A DNA stretch of 64,000 nucleotides, taken from positions 1 through 64,000 of the forward strand of contig JAEWFW010000058.1 in assembly GCA_023388635.1 (NCBI GenBank), read 5' to 3'. The stretch is from Bacillota bacterium (lineage in GTDB: Bacteria > Bacillota > Bacilli > Desulfuribacillales > Desulfuribacillaceae). The position numbers were made by a program, and so were the translations under genes. Positions 50,095 through 59,555 of this stretch are shown piece by piece. Position 1 is the stretch's first letter; every line of letters begins with the position of its first letter. Under the pieces are notes generated by a model. It was not told where the DNA came from, ran no database searches, and was given only the letters and a program-made list of their open reading frames with translations.

Positions 50095-53000
50095 ATGGTT
50101 AGTTGAAAAACGAAAAATTACCCTACTTGTCTTCATCATGCTGATTCTTTACGGTGCTTTTGTATTTACACAACTACCGCGTCAAGATATGCCGGATGTT
50201 GTAATTCAGCAGGCGATGGTCACTACGGTTTATCCTGGAGCGACACCGGAAAAAGTGGAGCAGACAGTGACGAAAGTGCTGGAGCAGAGTATTAAAAAGG
50301 TTAAAGGTGTGGAAAAAGTGACTTCTACATCTGCCAGTGATGTTTCCATTATTATGATTTTTGCTTCCGACGATGCCGATCCGAAAGAAACTTGGAATGA
50401 GTTGCGAACCAAGGTCCAAGATGTAGCATCTGAGCTGCCGGAAGGAGTGCAGCAGCCGATTGTCAATGATGATCTAGCTTCCTTTATTCTGGGATCTTAT
50501 GTCATCTATGCAGACAATCGGGAACCATTGCACCAACTGCACGATACGATGCTTCAATGGCGAGATCAACTTAAGATCGTTGAAGGTGTAGCTGATGTTG
50601 AAATCAAGGGAATTCCAGATCAAGAAGTTAGAATTGATTTAGATCCGAATAAGCTGCAAGCGTACAATATACCATGGGAGCAAGTATTAAATGCTGTTCA
50701 GAAAGCAGTAGAACGGGTTCCTTTGGGAGATATGAACTACAATGAACGCAATTATCAATTGTTTGTTCGTGAGATACAAGATATTAATGAATTAAATGAT
50801 ATTTTGATAACAAAAACTCAGACAGGAGTCCCTGTATATTTACGCGATATCGGGGAGGTAAAACACGGGCGAACAGATGCCGATTATTTGGCATATTACA
50901 ACGGGTATCCTGCGATTATGATCAATGCTACGGCAACTGCAGGAGCGGACGTACCAACACTTGACGCAGACATTAGTGAAAAGTTTGATGAGCTATCTGC
51001 TCAACTTCCGGAAACAGTACATTTTGAAGCTACATTTAAAAAAGCAGATGTCGTTAGTGACATGCTCAAGCATTTGACAACAGAGATGGTTTTGGCTGTT
51101 ATTGCGGTTGTGTTTGTTTGTATGATGGGTCTACATTTTTTGACGGCATCCTTTGTGGCCTTATCGATTCCGATATCGGTGGCAGTCGGACTTATATTTG
51201 TCAATATGATGGGGATTACGCTAAACGAGATTTCTTTTGTCGGACTGATTATTGTTTTGGGAATACTCGTTGATGACGCGATTGTTGTGAATGATAATAT
51301 TGAACGGCGTTTACGGGTGTTGGGTGAAAGTCCTAAAGTTGCTGCTGTAAAAGGAGCACAAGAAGTAGCGATTTCCATATTGACAGCAACCATGTCAACC
51401 ATTTTTGCTTTTATGCCGCTGATGTTTATGACAGGAGATATTGGAGCATTTATTAAACCAATTCCTGTTGTTATTGCATCTACTATGTTGGCATCAATGG
51501 CAATGTCTTTGACAATTGTACCGATATTTAGACATTGGTATGAAGAAAGAAGGCAAAGAAAGAGTAAAAATACGAATAAGAATCATGCTGAGAACGGACA
51601 TAATCTAGACGGTCTGTTAGGCAAACAAATTGAAAAAGTCACACATGTATATGCCGGAAAAATTATGCCGCAAGTTTTGAAAAAACCTTTATTGACAGCA
51701 CTGGTCGGCTTGATGATCGGAACGTCCAGTTTTGGATTGGCATTAGTAACTCCGATTGAATTGTTCCCTGAGGCGGAAGACCCGAATGTAAATGTTATTG
51801 TGCAGATGCCGGTGGGTACTTCTATGGATAAGCTTGACCAGACGATTCAGGAAGTGCAACAATGGGTTAGGGAGCAGCCGGAAACTGAGTTAGTCAGTGC
51901 AGCAGCTGCCGGAGACCCTCCTCAGTTATATGCAGTACTTATGCCGTACGCTCATACAGCGACGACTGGGCAAGTTTCTGTAAAGGGAAATCCTGATTTA
52001 TTTGATTTGTCAACGACAGTAAGTAAGTGGAAACAGGAATTGGAAATAGAATTTCCACAAGCATCTTTTATTATGGATGTTCCGCGTTTGGGTGTGCCGG
52101 TAGGGAGTGCCGTTTCCATTCGTCTGGAAGGCGACAATTTGGAGCAACTTCAGGCATTAACGCAGGACGTAAAGGAACTTATTTCTGAAACACCGGGGGC
52201 AGTCGGTGTTAAGGATAATATGGGTGCTCAAAAATATACACTGGAATTTGAGATCAATCGTGCGGTAATGGATCAGTATATGGTTGATTATCAAGCGTTG
52301 ACACGGTCATTGCGTCTAATGAGCTCAGGTATTAAGGTCAGTGATTTTGATACATCAGAAGAAATTATTGATATTCAATTGCACATACCCAATGAAAATG
52401 TGGATCCTTATTTGCTGTTTCAACAAATCACCGTGACGAATGCTATGGGTGAGCAAATACCGATTTCTCAAATAGCTGAAATTACGCCGGCATTCTCTGT
52501 ACAACAAATTCATCACTATAATTTGAAACGGACAGTGACGGTTGAAGCCAATGCCGATGGCAGAACGGCGACAGAACTGAACGCAGAAGTCACAGAGAAA
52601 TTGAGAAATATGGAATTTCCTCAAGGGTACACGTGGTCCTTTGGTGGAGAAGTGTATGAACAAGAAGATATATTTACTGAGCTGATTAGTTTGTTTGTAG
52701 TTGTGATTTTCTTGATTTTTATTTTGATCACGATGCAATTCTATTCACTTTCTACACCAATTATCGTCATGACGACGGTGTATCTGGCTGCCGGGGGCGG
52801 AATGGTAGGAATATTCGCCTCAGGCTCATCGATTGGGTTTATGAGTATCATGGGGATTATCTCATTAGCAGGACTGGTCGTCCGTAACGGAATCGTGTTA
52901 ATCGAATTTATCGAAGATGCGAGAAGGTTGCATGGCATGGAATTGAAGGAAGCCGTATTGGAAGCGGTATCAGCTCGTTTCCGTCCAATCTTGCTCACGT

Positions 53001-53230
53001 CCATGGCGGGGATTCTCGGAATGCTTCCACTGGCATTTGGAAACAGTATATTGTTCCATCCAATGGCGTATACGATTATTTTCGGTTTAATGATTTCTAC
53101 GTTCTTGACACTGTTTGTTGTTCCGTCGCTCTATATGGTTGTTGCAATGTATAAGTTAAAGAGACGGAAAAATAGCAATGTGGATAATGCAAGTACAGCA
53201 CAAGTATCACAGGAATCACATACCGTATAG
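50087..53230 (+). CDS. RND-family efflux pump (AcrB/SwrC type)
   Basis: A 1047-residue proton-driven pump with 12 helices and two large external loops. The N-terminal half shows the expected VVIQQAMVTTVYPGATPEKVE porter segment, GILVDDAIVVNDNIERRL on helix 4 with the essential Asp pair, and FMPLMFMTGDIGAFIKPIP; the C-terminal half has GLVVRNGIVLIEFIEDARR and SMAGILGMLPLAFG. In Bacillus the related SwrC exports surfactin-like lipopeptides and drugs. Co-translated with the adaptor. Confidence 0.95.
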   Translation: MIKWLVEKRKITLLVFIMLILYGAFVFTQLPRQDMPDVVIQQAMVTTVYPGATPEKVEQTVTKVLEQSIKKVKGVEKVTSTSASDVSIIMIFASDDADPKETWNELRTKVQDVASELPEGVQQPIVNDDLASFILGSYVIYADNREPLHQLHDTMLQWRDQLKIVEGVADVEIKGIPDQEVRIDLDPNKLQAYNIPWEQVLNAVQKAVERVPLGDMNYNERNYQLFVREIQDINELNDILITKTQTGVPVYLRDIGEVKHGRTDADYLAYYNGYPAIMINATATAGADVPTLDADISEKFDELSAQLPETVHFEATFKKADVVSDMLKHLTTEMVLAVIAVVFVCMMGLHFLTASFVALSIPISVAVGLIFVNMMGITLNEISFVGLIIVLGILVDDAIVVNDNIERRLRVLGESPKVAAVKGAQEVAISILTATMSTIFAFMPLMFMTGDIGAFIKPIPVVIASTMLASMAMSLTIVPIFRHWYEERRQRKSKNTNKNHAENGHNLDGLLGKQIEKVTHVYAGKIMPQVLKKPLLTALVGLMIGTSSFGLALVTPIELFPEAEDPNVNVIVQMPVGTSMDKLDQTIQEVQQWVREQPETELVSAAAAGDPPQLYAVLMPYAHTATTGQVSVKGNPDLFDLSTTVSKWKQELEIEFPQASFIMDVPRLGVPVGSAVSIRLEGDNLEQLQALTQDVKELISETPGAVGVKDNMGAQKYTLEFEINRAVMDQYMVDYQALTRSLRLMSSGIKVSDFDTSEEIIDIQLHIPNENVDPYLLFQQITVTNAMGEQIPISQIAEITPAFSVQQIHHYNLKRTVTVEANADGRTATELNAEVTEKLRNMEFPQGYTWSFGGEVYEQEDIFTELISLFVVVIFLIFILITMQFYSLSTPIIVMTTVYLAAGGGMVGIFASGSSIGFMSIMGIISLAGLVVRNGIVLIEFIEDARRLHGMELKEAVLEAVSARFRPILLTSMAGILGMLPLAFGNSILFHPMAYTIIFGLMISTFLTLFVVPSLYMVVAMYKLKRRKNSNVDNASTAQVSQESHTV

Positions 53231-53272
53231 GAAACGTGGTAAAGGGTGAAAAACAAAAGTAATAGAATATAA

Positions 53273-53320
53273 GAAAACAGCCTCAATCGGAAATGTTATC
53301 TCCGAGTTGAGGCTGTTTTC
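53273..53320. terminator. Bidirectional terminator between RND and AGCS genes
   Basis: Stem GAAAACAGCCTCAA / TTGAGGCTGTTTTC with a further TCGGA/TCCGA pair inside the loop and T-runs on both strands. It separates two converging genes. Confidence 0.88.
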
Positions 53321-53344
53321 CATATTAACTCATATCATAATTTA

Positions 53345-54691
53345 TTACATTAATTCATGTTTAGTTTCTTCAAGGAAGCGATTTGTCTCAGCAACAATGA
53401 CTCCACTTAATCCGACGAGACCGATGATATTTGGAATTGCCATCAACGCGTTCATTACGTCTGAGAAAGCCCAAACGAGATCAAGTTTCGCTACAGCACC
53501 TACAAAAATAGCTGCGATGAATAATAGACGATAGATCAATACTGATTTTACACCAGCTAAGTATTCTAAACATTTTTCGCCGTAATAGCACCAACCCAAG
53601 ATAGTCGAATAAGCGAAAAGAATGATACTGATACTTACTAAGACGCCACCCACAGAAGGTAATGCAGATTCGAAGGCGACGGTTGTCAAGGCAGCCGAAT
53701 TCGCACCAGTAGATAATGCATCCGTAGTTAAAATAGCTAGAGCTGTAATACTACATACGATAATTGTATCGATAAATGTTTGTGTCATACTGACAAGCGC
53801 TTGTCTTGCAGGATAATCTGTCTTCGCAGCAGCAGCAGCAATTGGTGCACTACCCAAACCGGCTTCATTAGAGAATACTCCGCGCGCAACCCCCCAGCGA
53901 ATAGCAGCACCGATTCCGCCGCCGATCACGGCATCACCAGTAAACGCAGAAGAGAAAATTGTAGCAAACGTAGAAGGAACAGCATCAATATTAATGATGA
54001 CAATAATCAATCCGGCAACAAAATAGAAGGCTGCCATAAAAGGAACAAAAAATGCTGTCACTTTTCCGATACTCTTAATTCCGCCGAGAATTACAAGGCT
54101 GGAAAGTGCAACGAGCACAAGACCTGTCACCCAACTAGGAACCCCAAATGTCGTCGTCACAGACTCAGCAACGGAATTCGATTGCACCATATTACCTATA
54201 CCGAAAGCAGCAATAGAGCCAAATATTGCAAACAGTACACCTAACCATTTGAGTCCAAGACCTTTTTCAATGTAATACATAGGACCGCCGGACATTTCAC
54301 CTTTTTCATCGACGACACGGTATTTGACTGCGAGTATAGCTTCGCAATACTTAGTAGCCATACCGACAAGACCGGTCATCCACATCCAGAATACGGCTCC
54401 AGGACCACCGTAGAAAATTGCCGTAGCAACCCCTGCGATATTACCAGTACCGATTGTTGCGGCTAATGCCGTCGTCAGTGCTTGGAAATGCGAGATATCC
54501 CCAGGACTTTTTTCATCTTTGGTGAAGATGAGTTTCATCGCATACCACATCTTTGTGAATTGCAAGCCTTTGAGGCGGATTGTCAAGAATAATCCGGCAC
54601 CGACGATAAACACGAGCATCGGAGGTCCCCAAAGAAAGTCGCCCATTTTTCCCAAAATACTTAATAGTACTTCGCTGATAGAATCTAACAT
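53345..54691 (-). CDS. AGCS-family sodium:alanine/glycine symporter
   Basis: A 448-residue membrane transporter with about 10-11 helices. Signatures: FLTIRLKGLQFTKMWYAMKL, ALAATIGTGNIAGVATAIFY, WMWMTGLVGMATKYCEAILA and RGVFSNEAGLGSAPIAAAAA. It imports alanine or glycine with sodium. Start at 54691 with AGGAGG upstream, not the GTG at 54718. It complements the alanine dehydrogenase at 19.5 kb functionally, although they are far apart here. Confidence 0.94.
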   Translation of the reverse strand: MLDSISEVLLSILGKMGDFLWGPPMLVFIVGAGLFLTIRLKGLQFTKMWYAMKLIFTKDEKSPGDISHFQALTTALAATIGTGNIAGVATAIFYGGPGAVFWMWMTGLVGMATKYCEAILAVKYRVVDEKGEMSGGPMYYIEKGLGLKWLGVLFAIFGSIAAFGIGNMVQSNSVAESVTTTFGVPSWVTGLVLVALSSLVILGGIKSIGKVTAFFVPFMAAFYFVAGLIIVIINIDAVPSTFATIFSSAFTGDAVIGGGIGAAIRWGVARGVFSNEAGLGSAPIAAAAAKTDYPARQALVSMTQTFIDTIIVCSITALAILTTDALSTGANSAALTTVAFESALPSVGGVLVSISIILFAYSTILGWCYYGEKCLEYLAGVKSVLIYRLLFIAAIFVGAVAKLDLVWAFSDVMNALMAIPNIIGLVGLSGVIVAETNRFLEETKHELM

Positions 54692-54718
54692 ATGATTCCT
54701 CCTTTTATTTTTGGACAC

Positions 54719-54976
54719 GTAACTATGTAGTGCAACACAATTGAATTACGCAATCCTATTATAATACATATATTCATTATAATAAAAAATCAGCCTAATG
54801 TATAGGAAGAATTTCAATTCTCTGTATAATAAATGAATTTTTACATAGTATAACTTCGAAATTAGCGCAATATAAGGAAAAATTGAACAAATATATATAA
54901 TGAAAAGTCGAAGTGGATATATGTAATGAAAATGGAAGCAATATATTGAAAATTAGCGCACTCTAGGAGAATTTAT
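54719..54976. promoter_or_regulatory. AT-rich divergent intergenic region with AAATTAGCGCA repeats
   Basis: About 260 bases between divergent genes. AAATTAGCGCA occurs at 54858-54868 and again at about 54952-54962, ~94 bases apart, the second just before the ribosome site of the YIEGIA gene. The YIEGIA gene is expected to use a sporulation sigma factor, but I could not assign a promoter. Confidence 0.35.
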
Positions 54977-55903
54977 ATGGAAGATGTATCTGAAATCATA
55001 TCATCGGACTTGCTGTCATTAATTATTACGGCGACTGTCATCGGAACATTGGCGCGTGTATTATCGATCAAATTGGATTACAGACAATATCCCAATTACC
55101 CGAATGGTTATTTGATTCATGTCGTTACTGGGACTACGGCGGCAGCGCTCGGTGCGTTCATTATTCCCACATTGATGACAAAAAACTTCACCGCTGTCAC
55201 ATTTCTCACGCTGGCGATTCAACAATTTCGTGAAGTGCGTAAAATGGAGCGGGAAAGTCTGCTCGATTTAGAGGGAGATGAGTACACGCAAAGGGGAGGA
55301 GCATACATTGACGGTATTGCGAAAATATTTGAATCGCGCAATTATATTGCTCTATTAGTAGCTTTTATGACTTCGCTGGTCATGCAGTTGCTGCGTTCTT
55401 TTACGAATGTAACAGATTGGGCGCAGGTGATAGGGAGCTCTTTAGCGGGAATGCTGTTATTTGCACTGCTGAAAGTATTTACGAAGAGGCATAAAGTAGG
55501 AGATATCGCCACAGTTACACGGGGAGACATTGTTGTTAAAGGCTCGGAGCTCTATGTAGACGGTATGCTGGTATCAAATAGGGTTGGTGAAGAGGAGGCA
55601 AGGCAGTGGTTCCGGCAACAAGGCATTGCTGCCGTCATACACCCGAATCAGAATCATCACCGTATTCCTCTGGAGAATCCCGGTCAACGTCAAGCGATTT
55701 TGTTTGAAGTTACGAGAAGGCTTGGGCATAGGCGATACAGTTTTCAAGATGTCAATGACGGCAAAGTGATTATTGCGCTTGTGCCGATCATTGAGAATTT
55801 TGATTTGCTCAAAGAAACAATTTTGTTGACGCCGCTACTTGAGACGGTTAAAAAGTCCCCGCGTTTATTGCGTTCAAAGTTGACGGAGGGAGGGGCGAGA
55901 TAG
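54977..55903 (+). CDS. YIEGIA family membrane protein
   Basis: A 308-residue protein with several N-terminal membrane helices (residues ~12-32, 46-68, 118-135, 145-163) and a C-terminal soluble domain. The name-giving motif is present as YIDGIAKIFESRNY (residues ~111-124). The family is found in spore formers; its role is unknown. It overlaps the next small gene by one base, the usual partnership. Confidence 0.88.
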   Translation: MEDVSEIISSDLLSLIITATVIGTLARVLSIKLDYRQYPNYPNGYLIHVVTGTTAAALGAFIIPTLMTKNFTAVTFLTLAIQQFREVRKMERESLLDLEGDEYTQRGGAYIDGIAKIFESRNYIALLVAFMTSLVMQLLRSFTNVTDWAQVIGSSLAGMLLFALLKVFTKRHKVGDIATVTRGDIVVKGSELYVDGMLVSNRVGEEEARQWFRQQGIAAVIHPNQNHHRIPLENPGQRQAILFEVTRRLGHRRYSFQDVNDGKVIIALVPIIENFDLLKETILLTPLLETVKKSPRLLRSKLTEGGAR

Positions 55904-56100
55904 TGGTGGATCATGGAAACACGGGCAAGGGAATTATCGCGTATATCACATCGGATAAAACTCACCATTTAGGAGGAATGCCCTTATCGTTACTAGCGAG
56001 CGATCATGCGGAATCCTTGGAAGTAGCGACGGCAATTGCTAAAATATTTAACGCCAACATCGTGCAACTGCCCACCGGTGACTATCTGATTATCAAATAA
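55903..56100 (+). CDS. Small partner protein of YIEGIA
   Basis: A 65-residue protein, GTG start one base inside the stop codon of the YIEGIA gene, with GGAGGGAGG upstream. Sequence GIIAYITSDKTHHLGGMPLS, then AIAKIFNANIVQLPTGDYLI, matches the small 'capping complex subunit for YIEGIA' that accompanies these genes. Cytoplasmic; function unknown beyond that association. Confidence 0.85.
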   Translation: MVDHGNTGKGIIAYITSDKTHHLGGMPLSLLASDHAESLEVATAIAKIFNANIVQLPTGDYLIIK

Positions 56101-56148
56101 TTAGAAAACGATTGTGAAATTGATTCTTGTGGAGTTTTCCACCTAAAC

Positions 56149-56188
56149 ACAGCCGGCTTCCTGTCTCGGAATGTCGGCTGTTTTTTTT
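56149..56188 (+). terminator. Terminator of the YIEGIA pair
   Basis: Stem ACAGCCG / CGGCTGT with a ~19-base loop and a run of eight T. Confidence 0.85.
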
Positions 56189-56192
56189 GTTA

Positions 56193-56238
56193 TTGACATA
56201 ATGACGAATTTAACATATACTACATTACAACACTAATG
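56193..56238 (+). promoter_or_regulatory. Promoter/operator of the GntR-ABC operon
   Basis: TTGACA (56193-56198), 17 bases, TATACT (56216-56221), followed at once by the dyad CATTA-N6-TAATG (56223-56238). Position and dyad fit autoregulation by the GntR-type repressor encoded next. Confidence 0.8.
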
Positions 56239-56269
56239 CACTATATTTGAAAGTGATGGAGGTGAGGAC

Positions 56270-56656
56270 ATGATTTTGAATACCGAAGGCTCGGAGCCGA
56301 TTTATGTACAAATCGCCAGATGGCTGGAAGCGGAGATTTTAAACGGCAATATCGAGGAGGAGCAGAAGGTTTATTCGCAATATCAGCTGGCGGAAATCTT
56401 TACGATTAATCCGGCAACGGCGGCGAAGGGGCTGACGATGTTGGCGGATGAGCATATTGTGTATAAAAAGCGAGGATTGGGGATGTTTGTCTCACCCAAT
56501 GCAAGGGAGGCGATTCGCATGAAGCGTAAGGAGCAAATTTTGAAAAAACTCGTGACAGAACTCGTTCTCGAAGCAGAGCGTCTCGGTGTCGACGAGCAAG
56601 AGTTATTGACGATGATACAAGCGGTCAAAGCGGGAAATGGAGAGGATTCGTTATGA
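56270..56656 (+). CDS. GntR family regulator, YtrA type
   Basis: A 128-residue regulator: a GntR winged HTH (SEPIYVQIARWLEAEILNGN, KVYSQYQLAEIFTINPATAA, KGLTMLADEHIVYKKRGLGM) with only a short helical C-terminal tail, the YtrA subtype. These sit at the head of ABC operons induced by cell-wall antibiotics in Bacillus. GGAGGTGAGG precedes the ATG. It overlaps the ATPase gene by four bases. Confidence 0.93.
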   Translation: MILNTEGSEPIYVQIARWLEAEILNGNIEEEQKVYSQYQLAEIFTINPATAAKGLTMLADEHIVYKKRGLGMFVSPNAREAIRMKRKEQILKKLVTELVLEAERLGVDEQELLTMIQAVKAGNGEDSL

Positions 56657-57573
56657 CAGTCATTGAATGCGGAAATCTGACAAAGTCCTATAGAAAGAAA
56701 GTAGCGATTGACAATGTAACACTTCGTTTAGATTGTGACAAGATGATCGGTTTGATCGGCAGAAACGGCGCGGGCAAAACGACATTGCTGAAATTAATTG
56801 CCGGGTATCATCAAAAGACCTCCGGGGAGTTAAAGGTGTTTTCGGAGAATCCGGTCAACAATGTCAAAGTTGCGAATAATTTAATTTTTGTCGATGATCA
56901 GATGGAATTTCCGGCGTCGCTGAACTTATACGAAATTTTACAAGCGGCGAGCATATTTTATCCTCAGTGGGATATGAAACTGGCGAAGCGGCTTGCCGAT
57001 TATTTTTCGCTGTCGGCTACGCGGTATCATAATGAACTGTCGAAGGGGATGCGCAGTACGTTTAATATGATTATCGGCATTGCGTCCCGCTGTCCATTGA
57101 CGATCTTCGATGAGCCTACAACAGGGATGGATGCTGGTGTACGTCAGGACTTTTACCGAGCACTACTGAAAGATTACATCGCTCACCCACGGACAATCAT
57201 TTTGTCGAGTCATTTGCTAAATGAAATGGAAGATTTGCTAGAGGAGATTGTGCTGCTAAAACAAGGCTCCTTATGCCTGCATATGACGGTGGAAGAGTTG
57301 CAGCAATACGCCGTTGCTCTGGCTGGCGGTCGTCGCGAGATTGAGCGGGTAGTTGGGGAACTGGTCGTTCAAGATGACAATACGGTGTACCGTCAAGAAT
57401 TTTATGGAGAGAATACGATGAAGATCGTTGTGAGAAATACGTTTTCTGAAAAACAATACGAGGATTTCAAGGCACGAGGAATTGATGTCGCACCGGTCTC
57501 AGCCAATGATATCTGTCTGTATTTGACCGACAAGCAAAAAGGAGGGATTGATCGTGTATTTGACAGAGAATAG
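56653..57573 (+). CDS. ABC transporter ATP-binding protein (YtrB-like)
   Basis: A 306-residue ABC ATPase. Walker A GRNGAGKT (residues ~35-42), signature degenerate as LSKGMRS, Walker B LTIFDEP, H-loop IILSSH. After the ATPase core a ~90-residue C-terminal extension (EIERVVGELVVQDDNTVYRQ) is present. In the Ytr system, the ATPase works with small permeases in response to lipid-II-binding antibiotics. Confidence 0.93.
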   Translation: MTVIECGNLTKSYRKKVAIDNVTLRLDCDKMIGLIGRNGAGKTTLLKLIAGYHQKTSGELKVFSENPVNNVKVANNLIFVDDQMEFPASLNLYEILQAASIFYPQWDMKLAKRLADYFSLSATRYHNELSKGMRSTFNMIIGIASRCPLTIFDEPTTGMDAGVRQDFYRALLKDYIAHPRTIILSSHLLNEMEDLLEEIVLLKQGSLCLHMTVEELQQYAVALAGGRREIERVVGELVVQDDNTVYRQEFYGENTMKIVVRNTFSEKQYEDFKARGIDVAPVSANDICLYLTDKQKGGIDRVFDRE

Positions 57574-58306
57574 CTTATTCGATTTAGTGAAACGGCAATA
57601 TTTTTTCAAATTAAAGGCATATAATTTGTTTGCAGGGCTGTTAAGTGTACACGTGATTGCATTTCTGCTGTCGGTAAATGGCGTAGGTTCAATAGGAACT
57701 CATTATGATGATCTGAGTATATCGCTTACGACCTATTCGAATGACATGTTTCTAATGTTGACAGGGATATGGATATTTATTGCGGGAACGCAATTTGTCA
57801 GCAAAAAGCAGCGAGACAGCGATTTCTCCTTTCCTTCGACCCCCTATAGCAGTGCGTTATCGAGTGTTGCGATGTTAGCGACGGTAGCCTGTGTTTCGGG
57901 AATTGCCACATATGCTCTGGGAATTGCTTTGAAAGTGGTCGTTGTGTTATTTAAAAATGATGAAGTTATGTCTATGGTAGGCTTTTATCAGCCGTTGGGA
58001 GAAATGGTGCTGGGAATGTTTGTCTCCGTAGTATATATGTTGTTGGCAGTCGGTTTGGGTTATGCGGCAGGGATGCTTGTACAATGGCATAAAATTTTCG
58101 CGGTTATATTGCCGGTTGCAGTACTTGGAAACGTCTTTTATAAGGGACAGGTCAATCAGATTGAAACGGCGTGGATCGTGCAGGGGACACAGTTTTTTGT
58201 TGCTGAGACATCGCTAGCGATGTTTGTGATAAAAGCGGCTGTCGTATGTTTGGCGCTGTTCGCTGCTAGTGTCTTGATTGCCGGGAAATTGGAGGTGCGT
58301 CGATAA
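57554..58306 (+). CDS. ABC transporter permease-like membrane protein
   Basis: A 250-residue protein with six predicted helices, no soluble domain. GTG start at 57554, eight bases after AGGAGG, overlapping the ATPase gene's end by ~20 bases. It is the membrane partner of the ATPase by position; the sequence is too divergent to name. Confidence 0.78.
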   Translation: MYLTENSLFDLVKRQYFFKLKAYNLFAGLLSVHVIAFLLSVNGVGSIGTHYDDLSISLTTYSNDMFLMLTGIWIFIAGTQFVSKKQRDSDFSFPSTPYSSALSSVAMLATVACVSGIATYALGIALKVVVVLFKNDEVMSMVGFYQPLGEMVLGMFVSVVYMLLAVGLGYAAGMLVQWHKIFAVILPVAVLGNVFYKGQVNQIETAWIVQGTQFFVAETSLAMFVIKAAVVCLALFAASVLIAGKLEVRR

Positions 58307-59028
58307 TGCATATTTCTATTTGGGCATCGTTAATTATGATGGCACTGTTATTGATCGTCGTGGTCGGTTTCACGAAGTTCAGCACGAAGATTAGCAGAGG
58401 AAAAATCGGCAGAAACAAAACAAGTTGGGTAGTGAGGGGGTATTTCATCAGCTTGTTCATCGCCGTGGGGGCGTACTTTTTCATCGTTATCTATAACGAT
58501 TTGGGGCAAGCGAATTTTGATGAAATTACCGACAATCAAGCGGAGTATCCAATATATTATGATTTCGGCGATATCATCAAGCGCGGTGAATTAGATACGA
58601 CCGAAGGAATTATCAAAGACAAGGATTGGACATTTGATATGCAAACAGATCGGTTGGTCATTCATTTGTCTGCGTCGCATACTATTTTTGTCGAACGGGT
58701 TCCCAACTTAGAGCAAACAGTTGAAGTGAGCAATTACAAGACACGCAGCCAAATGATGGGGATTGATATTACAGATCGAATTTTAGCGCCGAATGTGGAG
58801 TTTATTAAAGATACGCTGTTAATTGAACAAAGGCAAAATAGGATTGAAGGTGCGGGATTTACCGGAAGTTTTGTTGACTCACAATTTACGAACAAACAAG
58901 CAGGGGAATTCGGAGGGTCAATGAGTATGCATATGCACAGAGGACAGCAGGTCGTATATATTCGCGTACCGGAATCTATTACGTTAGAAGATCCATCGGG
59001 GATGGTTGTAATTATCGGAGAGAACTAA
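58306..59028 (+). CDS. Membrane-anchored protein of the GntR-ABC operon
   Basis: A 240-residue protein with two N-terminal helices (residues ~5-22 and 43-62) and a mainly beta external part (ERVPNLEQTVEVSNYKTRSQ, VVYIRVPESITLEDPSGMVV). Start overlaps the previous stop by one base with GGAGGTG upstream. The repetitive beta pattern recalls DUF4097-like adhesin domains, but I do not claim it. Last gene of the operon. Confidence 0.72.
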   Translation: MHISIWASLIMMALLLIVVVGFTKFSTKISRGKIGRNKTSWVVRGYFISLFIAVGAYFFIVIYNDLGQANFDEITDNQAEYPIYYDFGDIIKRGELDTTEGIIKDKDWTFDMQTDRLVIHLSASHTIFVERVPNLEQTVEVSNYKTRSQMMGIDITDRILAPNVEFIKDTLLIEQRQNRIEGAGFTGSFVDSQFTNKQAGEFGGSMSMHMHRGQQVVYIRVPESITLEDPSGMVVIIGEN

Positions 59029-59090
59029 GTGAAGATGTTTCCAGAGGAAATGTTGTAAAGGAATGTGTACTAAAGAGGATATATGTTATA

Positions 59091-59119
59091 AAAAGGGTGG
59101 ATGTCCAATCCACCCTTTT
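59091..59119. terminator. Bidirectional terminator
   Basis: Perfect 12-bp stem AAAAGGGTGGAT / ATCCACCCTTTT, between the plus-strand ABC operon and the minus-strand rhodanese/membrane pair. Confidence 0.9.
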
Positions 59120-59147
59120 GGCTTTTCGAAAAGGTAAAACATATTTG

Positions 59148-59555
59148 CTAACTTTGTTTTGTGGTGGTGAGAATGCATTTGACTACCTGTAACAGTACAA
59201 CACACATAAAAATGAAGCTGATGAAATAATATGCCCGGACAAGGGTTGTGTTGGTGATACAAATAAATAACGCTGCGCCAATGCTGAGGGCTGCTAAAAG
59301 CATCCATGACCATTTACTGCTCTTGCCTTTGGAGGAAACCACCATTATAACAGTCCATATGAGCAGACCAGCGGCTACAACCGCAGCAATCATCAGCACC
59401 CAACTAGACCACAGCTCCTGGTTCCAAACTCTGTTTTTGTTGGCTAGGAACCGCATCACGCCCATGCTATTTTTGTCAAACCATACAAGCATACCTGCAC
59501 TGGTCAGTAGTACAAGCTGTAAGGCACTCGATACTGTGGAAATGCCCCGTTTCAT
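59148..59555 (-). CDS. Small membrane protein downstream of the rhodanese
   Basis: A 135-residue protein with four hydrophobic segments (VLLTSAGMLVWF, WVLMIAAVVAAGLLIWTVIM, MLLAALSIGAALFICI, FISFIFMCVVLLQVV). Start codon overlaps the stop of the rhodanese gene (TAATG), implying translational coupling. Not recognised; it may anchor or accompany the extracellular sulfurtransferase. Confidence 0.72.
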   Translation of the reverse strand: MKRGISTVSSALQLVLLTSAGMLVWFDKNSMGVMRFLANKNRVWNQELWSSWVLMIAAVVAAGLLIWTVIMVVSSKGKSSKWSWMLLAALSIGAALFICITNTTLVRAYYFISFIFMCVVLLQVVKCILTTTKQS

